DNA of 64,000 bases from Pseudomonas putida (GTDB lineage: Bacteria; Pseudomonadota; Gammaproteobacteria; Pseudomonadales; Pseudomonadaceae). The stretch covers positions 5,102,001 to 5,166,000 of the forward strand of contig CP163498.1 in NCBI GenBank assembly GCA_041071465.1, written 5' to 3'. The notes beneath the pieces are model-generated. The model ran no database searches. It saw only the letters and a list, made by a program, of their open reading frames with translations, and was not told where the DNA came from. The number at the start of each line of letters is the position of its first letter. The first letter of the stretch is position 1. Below, piece after piece: positions 53,028-59,705 of the stretch. Made by a program: the position numbers and the translations under genes.

Positions 53028-53082
53028 CGCCTTTGGCGTCGGGGTCAGGAAGGTGAGTTGGCCGGACGGTTACAAAAGAAGA

Positions 53083-53475
53083 TCAATTCCGGTCGCGTTC
53101 GAACACGAAGCCTTCGCGTCTGAGCAGCTCTAGATTGGTCGGTTTAAGGGATAGGTGTGTCAGATCATCAACTTCGAACCAACGACACTCGACGATCTCA
53201 TGCGAAGGGCTGGGCGCCGCTGACTGGCTGACAGTCATTCGGTAGAGCCAGTGCTCTTCGTTGGTGAGGATATGGTGACCCAGAAACTGAGCGCCGGTCA
53301 GTTGCAGGCATGTCTCTTCTTGCAATTCGCGGCTCGCAGCCTCGAGCTGGGTTTCCCCTGGATCAATCTTCCCGCCTGGTAACGACCACTCCGGTGCCTC
53401 TTTTCGTACAAGGAGAATCTTGCTCTCCTGTAGGCAGATGACAGTGGCGTGCATTTCTCGTGCTTGGTTCATCAT
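53083..53475 (-). CDS. Nudix hydrolase
   Basis: This 130-aa protein has the Nudix box GGKIDPGETQLEAASRELQE plus ETCL, in which the final glycine of the consensus (EExGU) is replaced by cysteine but all metal ligands remain. MHATVICLQESKILLVRKEA is the N-terminal strand. GGAGGAGCC sits just before ATG 53475. The neighbouring Nudix gene at 50142 lies on the other side of the IS66 element. Confidence 0.85.
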   Translation of the reverse strand: MMNQAREMHATVICLQESKILLVRKEAPEWSLPGGKIDPGETQLEAASRELQEETCLQLTGAQFLGHHILTNEEHWLYRMTVSQSAAPSPSHEIVECRWFEVDDLTHLSLKPTNLELLRREGFVFERDRN

Positions 53476-53727
53476 GGCTCCTCCGCTATGCAGGGAAGGC
53501 CTTGCGAGCACGCCAAAGTTCATGCGATGCGTTGAACGGTTTCACTGGTGACCTCGGCAGTGCCAATATCTGTACTGCCTCGGGCCTTAAGCATACGTGG
53601 GATTAGCAATTGTCCAGGTCGATGGAACCTGGCCATGCGGCTGCGTCACATCGCATATCCCCGGAAGGGGCTAACACCCATACTATAGAACGCGACAGCG
53701 AATGATTAACGACGCAGAGGCACCCAA

Positions 53728-53937
53728 ATGAAGCGAACACTGCTGGGAATGACGGAAGCAGGTGAGCCTCTTCTGAAGCAAGCGCTGGAGGCCATCAGAG
53801 CCCACAACGAGGCAATAGCACAGGGCCGACCCGAAGCTGATCTCGAGCGCCTTCGCGTTCAGGCGGATCACCTGTACCAGACCGTGATCGACTACCAACT
53901 GCACAAAGCCGGTGCTCTCGGCGAGCCAGTGCACTAA
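53728..53937 (+). CDS. family C small protein, divergent copy
   Basis: This 69-aa protein (GEPLLKQALEAIRAHNEAIA, then LERLRVQADHLYQTVIDYQL) shares the DLERLR...A...YQ...YQLH pattern with the proteins at 54095, 42600 and 62052. It is a short helical protein of unknown function. Confidence 0.65.
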   Translation: MKRTLLGMTEAGEPLLKQALEAIRAHNEAIAQGRPEADLERLRVQADHLYQTVIDYQLHKAGALGEPVH

Positions 53938-54094
53938 TCCTAAATGTGCCGTCATCAGACCGCTTAACATAGCAATCCTGATTGCTAGGCTGCGCTAAAA
54001 CAAATCTGCCGGCATAGCGTCCGAAAACAGTACAGCAGAAGCTAACCTATTTGAGGCTATGGTTCAGCTAATCCCATAGACCCAGAGGTCTATC

Positions 54095-54307
54095 ATGATG
54101 GCGAAGGATCCCAACAGCGTTCTGCCTCCTGATCATCCAATGTACTCGGACGCTGTAGAGGCTATGAAACGTTATCACCAGGCACAAACCGAAGGCATCA
54201 CCGGGGCGGAGCTCGAGCGTTTACGGCTGCTGGCTGAACATCAGTTTCAGGCCGTTACTGACTATCAGCTTCGCGCCCTTGGCGGCCCAGCCAAGCCCGA
54301 TCATTAG
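54095..54307 (+). CDS. family C small protein, 70 aa
   Basis: The product (NSVLPPDHPMYSDAVEAMKR, YHQAQTEGITGAELERLRLL, AEHQFQAVTDYQLRALGGPA) is the clearest member of family C and matches the broken copy at 42600 closely. GGTCTATC precedes ATG 54095, with GAGG nearby. It is convergent with the SH3-like gene. Function unknown. Confidence 0.7.
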   Translation: MMAKDPNSVLPPDHPMYSDAVEAMKRYHQAQTEGITGAELERLRLLAEHQFQAVTDYQLRALGGPAKPDH

Positions 54308-54313
54308 CAATAG

Positions 54314-54865
54314 TTACACGCCATAGCGTTTTGCAAACACGACCAGCGGAGCAGGGGCGCGATGATCCATATTCAGGTGGTGAGCTTCGAACTCGCTGCG
54401 GGGCAGGGCGCTCCCTTCTGGGCTGCGAGGTGACAAAGCAGTTCGAGCCACTACAGAGGTTTTGTAGGAGATCCATCGTTGCGGCTGGCCGTCCAGGCTA
54501 ATACGCGCCCATTCCTGTTTCTGCTCATAAACCTGAACCTTCTCCCCGCGCTTGAGGCTGGTAATCACTTTCCCACCCGGTTGAGCGCGCAGATTCAGCT
54601 TGTCCGCGTTGACGAAATGCTCAGGTGCCAAGGCTTGTGTAGGTTGTGGTTCTGGTGATGAGATTGCGGCCAAAGTGCTAACCGGTTCTTGGCTGACTGA
54701 TGGCTCAGTTTTAGGCGAATCCTTCTTGCCAATGGCCCAGATCATCACGAGGAGAACTAGCAGCGTCAGAAAATTGACCTTTCTTGCGCATATCCTTTGC
54801 ACCCTCGAAATGGTATCTGTCCTTTTTAGAAGAGGCCGGCTGGGGCCTGGCGAGCAATTTTCCAT
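54314..54865 (-). CDS. membrane-anchored bacterial SH3-domain protein
   Basis: This 183-aa protein has an N-terminal segment (NFLTLLVLLVMIWAIGKKDS), a proline-rich linker, an SH3 domain (VNADKLNLRAQPGGKVITSL, then KRGEKVQVYEQKQEWARISL) and a basic tail. SH3b domains typically bind peptidoglycan or receptors. GAGGGAAG lies just before ATG 54865. The exact role is unknown. Confidence 0.72.
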   Translation of the reverse strand: MENCSPGPSRPLLKRTDTISRVQRICARKVNFLTLLVLLVMIWAIGKKDSPKTEPSVSQEPVSTLAAISSPEPQPTQALAPEHFVNADKLNLRAQPGGKVITSLKRGEKVQVYEQKQEWARISLDGQPQRWISYKTSVVARTALSPRSPEGSALPRSEFEAHHLNMDHRAPAPLVVFAKRYGV

Positions 54866-54948
54866 CTTCCCTCGCCGATGCTATTCAGCTTAGCGGAGTG
54901 AGGCTGATTGCAGCGGCAGCCGCCTTCGAAAGATCACTAAATGAGAGT

Positions 54949-55050
54949 CCGCAAGCGGAGCGCGCCGGGCTGATAAACGGCCACCCAAGGGCCGAGTCGT
55001 CGTAAGGCGATGGCTCGGTTCACGACTGTCGGGCCTATTAGGCCACGCCC
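54949..55050. ncRNA. dispersed structured element, short copy 3
   Basis: This shorter element shares the ends of copies 1 and 2 (CCGCAAGCGGAGCGCGCC, CTCGGTTCACGAC and a terminal GGCCT/AGGCC hairpin before CACGCCC) but lacks the GAGGCGTGAGGATGGAAGC block. Stem GCCGAGTCG/CGATGGCTCGG replaces the second hairpin of the other copies. Confidence 0.5.
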
Positions 55051-55058
55051 TAAACGCT

Positions 55059-55391
55059 CTACAAGCCTTTCAACATGTGCTCCAGGCTCTGATGCTCCCA
55101 TGTCGATAACAGGGCAACCGGATCTGTCCGGTCACCAGGATCGAAATCCCAGCGCTGCCCATCCGGGCTAACGCACTGCTCGCAGTAGCCCAGCTCATCA
55201 CAGTCGTTGTAGATCGTGATCCGCCACCCCTCTACATCCACTTCGAAATGGCAGGCGTACACCTGCTCCCAGGACTGGCTGCCAATCTTGGTCATTGTCC
55301 GGCGCCCGAACACCGCCTCTCGCAACACCTGGCAGACGTCCCGCGCCGTCAACGCGCCTGATGGTGCGTCGTGCTGGTTATGTTCAGTCAT
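55059..55391 (-). CDS. DUF7693-like protein, 110 aa
   Basis: The protein (ALTARDVCQVLREAVFGRRT, then VDVEGWRITIYNDCDELGYC and TDPVALLSTWEHQSLEHMLK) follows a family common in Pseudomonas that I recall as DUF7693; the name is from memory. A conserved DCxxxxYCxxC cysteine set is visible. Its C-terminus abuts structured element copy 3. Function unknown. Confidence 0.68.
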   Translation of the reverse strand: MTEHNQHDAPSGALTARDVCQVLREAVFGRRTMTKIGSQSWEQVYACHFEVDVEGWRITIYNDCDELGYCEQCVSPDGQRWDFDPGDRTDPVALLSTWEHQSLEHMLKGL

Positions 55392-55684
55392 ACGCTGCCT
55401 ATGTCTCTCAGTGATCAGCCACCGATATTAACCTGTGTGAAAGGTGCTCCGGAAAGCACGCAGGGTCGGGGAAGTTGGCGGTTGAAGTGAATGCAAGAGG
55501 CAGGAGTACAAATGTGCTCCGTGGCGCTAGTGAAAGCTGACTTGCTTCATCTCGTGCATTCAGCCGGCAGGCTGCGCTGCCTTCACGAATGAGAATTCAG
55601 CCCATGTGGCGTCCTTCTACCCCTAGCATGCAGCTGTTGAGTCATCTCTGGTGTCCTTGATGTATCGCTCACGAGATCTGCTCT
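55392..55684. other. intergenic region at the edge of the defence-like island
   Basis: No gene, repeat or hairpin with a T run is seen in these roughly 290 bases. Promoters of the divergent genes are expected here. Confidence 0.35.
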
Positions 55685-56011
55685 ATGCACCCAACGACAC
55701 CAGACGGACGCTATTTTGTTGTCAAAGGTCAGCTCTGGCGCTGCACGAACCCTTCACTGACCGAGCAAGAGCGGCAATGCCTTGTGCATGACCTGATGGA
55801 TGCCCGGCGGGAGGTCAAGCGTGCCAAGCGCGCTGACGATTCGAGCATGCTCAAATCTGCGCGTGCGCGAGTGAATGCTGCCAAGGTAGAACTGGGCGAG
55901 CGGGGGCCCGTTTGGTGGGACGACGGTAGCCCGGACTACACTCGCTGTCGGGTAGACCTTTCGCCATACGCTGATTGGTACAACGCTTTGGATGACACAA
56001 AGGGTGAGTAA
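55685..56011 (+). CDS. conserved hypothetical protein, 108 aa
   Basis: The N-terminal DGRYFVVKGQLWRCTNPSLT, middle LMDARREVKRAKRADDSSML and C-terminal RGPVWWDDGSPDYTRCRVDL follow a conserved proteobacterial pattern with no known function. Its TAA overlaps the ATG of the next gene (TAATG). It probably forms a pair with that gene. Confidence 0.75.
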   Translation: MHPTTPDGRYFVVKGQLWRCTNPSLTEQERQCLVHDLMDARREVKRAKRADDSSMLKSARARVNAAKVELGERGPVWWDDGSPDYTRCRVDLSPYADWYNALDDTKGE

Positions 56012-57189
56012 TGTATGTCGAAAAGAGCTTCACACCTCAACAGCTATTCGAGATGGTCTGGGAGCGACCCGTTCTGGTCATCGCTAAGGAGATTGGTGTC
56101 TCGGATGTGGGCTTGTCGAAGGCCTGCCGCAAAGCGGGTATTACGTTGCCAGCCCGGGGTCACTGGGCCAAACCAGTCTCTAAACGCACGCGTCGTCCAA
56201 AGCCTCCAGCCTCTACCACACCTGTCACGTTTCACGTTCTAAATGTCGAGAAAGCTGTCAGGCTGAAGCCAGAGAATGTAGTCAACGACCCTAAGATTTT
56301 GATCGTGCCAACGGAGTTATCTGACCCCCATCCGTTGGTAAAAAAATGGCTAAGTGCAGTGAGGAAGGCAAAGGAGCTCAACAGTGCACTGGTATTCGAC
56401 AAAACAAAGGTATTGAACTCGCACATATCCCGGAATGAAGTGGATCGCTGCGCGCTTCTCTACGACAGCTTGATCAAAGCCAGTGAGTCGTCGGGGTACA
56501 CCTGGGGTATTAGTGGTAACGGTGGCTTCGTGCAAGTTGACGGTGAGGAGCTACTGATCACGATCCAGGAGCGGATAAAACGCTTCGATATTCCACCGCC
56601 CCCTCCGAAACCTTTCAAGCCTGGGCAGCAATGGAGGCCTGACGTTACCGCGATGAGAGCGGCTCGCTTTGGGTGGGAGCCCACTGGCGTATTTTCCCTC
56701 ATCGTCGATGCACGATCCGAGGTTCTCATTCAAAAAACTTGGACTGACAGCAAGACAGGAAAGCTTGAGTCGAAGCTTGGTCAGATCATGACAGGTTTCG
56801 TTCGTATTGCCGCTTCCGTGAAAGCCCAACGATTATCCGATGAAGCTAGTCGCCGCCGATGGGCAGAAGAGGAGCGGGTGCGCAAAGAGGGAATTGACCA
56901 GCAGCGTCGCTTGGACAAGCTGCGCCAGAGTTTGATGAAAAATCTAGAAAGCTGGGAGCGCGCTCAGCGGCTGCGAGCATTCATCCAGGCGACAGTCGAA
57001 GCTTCGTCTAAGGATGAAGCAAGTCAAATGTCATTGGCGATGTGGGTTAGCTGGGCTACACAACAAGTTCAGCTGCTTGATCCATTAAAAGTGGATATCT
57101 CTAAAGTTATTGAGCTGTCCGTGGATTTGCCGAACTCAGAATACGGCTACTGGAGCAGCAGTAAGCAAGTCGATGACTGGTGGCCCTGA
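56011..57189 (+). CDS. hypothetical protein with N-terminal HTH-like region, 392 aa
   Basis: The N-terminus YTPQQLFEMVWERPVLVIAK-type segment followed by GVSDVGLSKACRKAGITLPA and RGHWAK looks like a helix-turn-helix of a conserved accessory-region family. The middle carries PPPPPKPFKPGQQWRPDVTA and a long charged coiled-coil (QRLSDEASRRRWAEEERVRK). I do not recognise a catalytic motif. It is coupled to the 55685 gene. The setting suggests an accessory or defence role. Confidence 0.7.
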   Translation: MYVEKSFTPQQLFEMVWERPVLVIAKEIGVSDVGLSKACRKAGITLPARGHWAKPVSKRTRRPKPPASTTPVTFHVLNVEKAVRLKPENVVNDPKILIVPTELSDPHPLVKKWLSAVRKAKELNSALVFDKTKVLNSHISRNEVDRCALLYDSLIKASESSGYTWGISGNGGFVQVDGEELLITIQERIKRFDIPPPPPKPFKPGQQWRPDVTAMRAARFGWEPTGVFSLIVDARSEVLIQKTWTDSKTGKLESKLGQIMTGFVRIAASVKAQRLSDEASRRRWAEEERVRKEGIDQQRRLDKLRQSLMKNLESWERAQRLRAFIQATVEASSKDEASQMSLAMWVSWATQQVQLLDPLKVDISKVIELSVDLPNSEYGYWSSSKQVDDWWP

Positions 57190-57261
57190 TTTTAATTTGG
57201 GTTTGAACTTAAAATGCGTTAGGATTCACTCAAGATTATCCACACATTACGGAGTATGCAC

Positions 57262-57630
57262 ATGTCGCGTCTTGCAGAGTTCAGACAGCTTGAGCAAAAA
57301 TTGGCAGCCCAGTTGGCTGAGCTGGAAGCTATGAAGGGCAGCAGTGAGCTTCAGAAAGAGATCGAGTTTGAGACAAAGCTGCGTGATCTGTTGAATAAGT
57401 ACGGCTTTAGCCTTCGTGACATCATCAATCTCCTGGATCCCCAATCCAGTCGCCGCGCCGCTACTCCTACCGCTGCAGAGAAGGCACCGCGTCGTGCTCG
57501 CCAGGTTAAGCAGTACAAGAATCCTCATAACGGTGAGATCATCGAGACTAAGGGCGGCAATCACAAGCTGCTGAAAGAGTGGAAAGCCCAGTACGGTGCC
57601 GATGAGGTTGAAGGCTGGGTAGCCAAGTAA
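57262..57630 (+). CDS. MvaT/MvaU-family H-NS-like protein
   Basis: This 122-aa nucleoid protein matches the Pseudomonas xenogeneic silencer MvaT. The N-terminal coiled coil is MSRLAEFRQLEQKLAAQLAE, then EIEFETKLRDLLNKYGFSLR, and the AT-hook-like DNA-binding loop is KNPHNGEIIETKGGNHKLLK. ATG 57262 has CGGAG at seven bases, which rejects ATG 57256. An extra MvaT paralogue in an accessory region often silences or controls foreign genes. Confidence 0.9.
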   Translation: MSRLAEFRQLEQKLAAQLAELEAMKGSSELQKEIEFETKLRDLLNKYGFSLRDIINLLDPQSSRRAATPTAAEKAPRRARQVKQYKNPHNGEIIETKGGNHKLLKEWKAQYGADEVEGWVAK

Positions 57631-57708
57631 GATCAAGGTGGCCATCAAAAGCCCCTGAGAGCAGGGCTTTGGGGCGAGGTTAGATTTCTTGCACGGTGAG
57701 TTTGCTCG

Positions 57709-57900
57709 ATGCACCTGCTGACACGCGTTACTGCAGCTGATCTGGACATACTTTGGGTTCTGCGTCGACCTAACGAGTATCGCCAATTTCTCATTCTAGA
57801 AGTAGCAAGTCTGACTGAGTTGATTGCGCTCCAGTCGAAAGCCTGCGTGGAGCGGATGAAGTTAGGGGCGCAATTAGCCGGCACATTTCTTTCAGGCTAA
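57709..57900 (+). CDS. possible small protein, 63 aa
   Basis: The frame encodes MHLLTRVTAADLDILWVLRR and ASLTELIALQSKACVERMKL. The composition is protein-like, but there is no clear ribosome-binding site and no known relative. It overlaps a minus-strand frame of lower quality. It might be a regulator or remnant. Confidence 0.3.
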   Translation: MHLLTRVTAADLDILWVLRRPNEYRQFLILEVASLTELIALQSKACVERMKLGAQLAGTFLSG

Positions 57901-57917
57901 TGGCTCCACTATGTCAG

Positions 57918-58655
57918 TCAAACCGACCACTGCAGACCATTCCAATGCACATCGTTATTGATGACATGCGCTAGGAACTCTAGATGATTTAGGGCCAGCC
58001 CCGGGGAGACAATACTCATTTCTTCATCTGGCGTGAGGATCCCGAAGTAGAAGGCGGAGGTTGTGTTGATCATATGACCAAATGGCGGCATCTTGCGCTC
58101 AAATTCCTCCTTCCATCGCTTGTTCATGATCGACTTCATCAGCGATCTAGCTGCTTCCGGACGAACCAGCCAATAGCATTCCACCCCATACCGAGCGTAG
58201 CGCTCTTGCCGACGGACATAGTCGCGCAAGTGTTGGTACGATCGCTGGAGCTCGATTGCAATCTTTCGTTCTCCAATCTCAAAATAGATGTCGGCCTTCC
58301 ACCGATCTTTAGCTGTACCGCCAGGCACCTCACTTCTAGGTTTCACTCCAAAAAACTTCAGGGCGCCGAAGACTAAATCCTTGCCTTCGATGTGCCAGAT
58401 CGTTTCGGGAGCGGTGGCGCACTCGTCAGAATAATGCGCGAAGAACTGGAGACCATTGATGCTGGTTTTGAGCACCGCCCTGGCGTTGCAGCAGGCCATC
58501 TTGAAAGCAAAGGGGTCACTAAGGCTCTGGGCTTTCAGGCCTTCCCATTCCTCATGGCTGAATTCGCCAGCCCAGACGGGCTCCTCGTTACGATTTAATG
58601 CATCTGGAAGCACTGTTGATATCCTGTTCCGTGGAGCATTGGCGTAGTTGGGCAT
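57918..58655 (-). CDS. CoiA-like PD-(D/E)xK nuclease protein
   Basis: This 245-aa protein has the CoiA nuclease pattern: WKADIYFEIGERKIAIELQR (Asp then Glu-x-Gln in place of Glu-x-Lys), SYQHLRDYVRRQERYARYGV and ECYWLVRP. CoiA proteins act in DNA uptake and recombination, and nuclease relatives occur in phage-defence islands. ATG 58655 is used; TTG 58679 is in frame. It is divergent from the 58809 gene. It lies between MvaT and the unknown operon. Confidence 0.75.
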   Translation of the reverse strand: MPNYANAPRNRISTVLPDALNRNEEPVWAGEFSHEEWEGLKAQSLSDPFAFKMACCNARAVLKTSINGLQFFAHYSDECATAPETIWHIEGKDLVFGALKFFGVKPRSEVPGGTAKDRWKADIYFEIGERKIAIELQRSYQHLRDYVRRQERYARYGVECYWLVRPEAARSLMKSIMNKRWKEEFERKMPPFGHMINTTSAFYFGILTPDEEMSIVSPGLALNHLEFLAHVINNDVHWNGLQWSV

Positions 58656-58808
58656 TTCAAGGTAGCGTGAGTCGTTCAATGAGGCGCTTGGCCACCATTA
58701 GAGGCCGTAGTTAGATAGTTTTGGGGAGTCGTCCTGCATCAGCGCACCGATCAATTCCGGGCAACCTACAGGGCCTATTTGAGCTCTTATAACAGGAGAT
58801 GAAGGCAC

Positions 58809-59705
58809 ATGGATATGATGAGGTTTCACGACCTTTATCTGCGTCTGTACACCGAAGACCTTCAGGCTAACGGCGAGAAATTGCTAGACCGGTTCTTTGG
58901 CCTCTGGAGCGAGGCAGAGGAGAGCGGGATTGACCTCGACACCCTCAATGAAGAGGCCGACGACTGCTTCCATCGCATCGCCGAAACAAGGCTCTTTCCT
59001 CTAGCAGCTTGTAGATGGATCGGGGAGCTGGGGCGCGTGGGGATCAGCAAGCCATTGCTTCATCATGTCAGCGTCCGCTACCTGCAGCACTCAGAATTGC
59101 TGAGGTTTCAGTTGCCTGAGGGGCTGGAGCTATCCTCCATAAGTGCAGCCAGCCGCATGTGCGTAATGAATGTGCCGGTGCCTGTGTCCCTCGGCTGGAT
59201 TCTCAGTCTGAATGAAGATCTACCCACTAGCTCGCGGCTCACAAGCACAACCGCAACGATTGTCGGCCTCCTGACTTCGGAGTATCCAGGCACCTGCATG
59301 CGCCTTCTTAAGTCGGAAAATTCACCGTTCGCTCATTCACAGATAGCGCAGGACGCCTTGAAGCGACTCGTCGCTGCCGGTACCGCACTGGAAGACCTTC
59401 CTTATCTGACCGAGCTTGAGATGCCCCCTGCGATGGAGCGCAGCTTCCGATATTTACGCCGCAACGAAAGCCGCACGGTGACAGATCATGCGCATGAGCA
59501 TTCGTTGTTCGGTACGGTCACAGCTCAGCACTTCAAATACGCATCCAGCATCGCCATGGAGTACGTGGCGAATGGCGAGGCTACCGACATGACTGTTCCA
59601 ATGTTCACTCATGAGATGAGTCTTGAGTTGCCGCAAACCTGGATCGCCGACCCACTGCGCTACGCACTGATGATGAACTCACTCTGGAACAGGTTTGACG
59701 AATGA
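58809..59705 (+). CDS. unrecognised protein, first gene of a defence-like operon
   Basis: I do not recognise this 298-aa protein. It starts MDMMRFHDLYLRLYTEDLQA after GAAGGC, is mainly helical, and has conserved-looking blocks (HHVSVRYLQHSELLRFQLPE; HFKYASSIAMEYVANGEATD; TWIADPLRYALMMNSLWNRF). There is no signal peptide or membrane segment. Its TGA overlaps the ATG of the next gene (ATGA), so it is coupled to the 561-aa protein. Its neighbours suggest defence. Confidence 0.75.
   Translation: MDMMRFHDLYLRLYTEDLQANGEKLLDRFFGLWSEAEESGIDLDTLNEEADDCFHRIAETRLFPLAACRWIGELGRVGISKPLLHHVSVRYLQHSELLRFQLPEGLELSSISAASRMCVMNVPVPVSLGWILSLNEDLPTSSRLTSTTATIVGLLTSEYPGTCMRLLKSENSPFAHSQIAQDALKRLVAAGTALEDLPYLTELEMPPAMERSFRYLRRNESRTVTDHAHEHSLFGTVTAQHFKYASSIAMEYVANGEATDMTVPMFTHEMSLELPQTWIADPLRYALMMNSLWNRFDE

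Larger units (their letters stand above)
50684..53035 (-). mobile_element. IS66-family insertion sequence
   Basis: Three minus-strand genes in IS66 order (tnpA, tnpB, tnpC) fill this interval. The ends are not sharply defined. The left end may be near GGCGAAGTCCACTTA (about 50684) and the right near TAGGTGGACACCATCGCC (53014-53031), which share GGCGA and GTCCAC(T/C)TA as imperfect inverted repeats. I could not confirm an 8-bp target duplication. The element lies between two Nudix genes. Confidence 0.85.

Noticed and set aside
50677..53040. TTTGGCG on both sides of IS66 as an 8-bp target duplication
   Set aside because: TTTGGCGA and TTTGGCGT differ at the last base and the implied element ends do not align as inverted repeats.
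41782..55050. direct assignment of the structured element to HEARO/omega-RNA
   Set aside because: I cannot match its conserved blocks to that family from memory and no IscB/TnpB gene is in the window.
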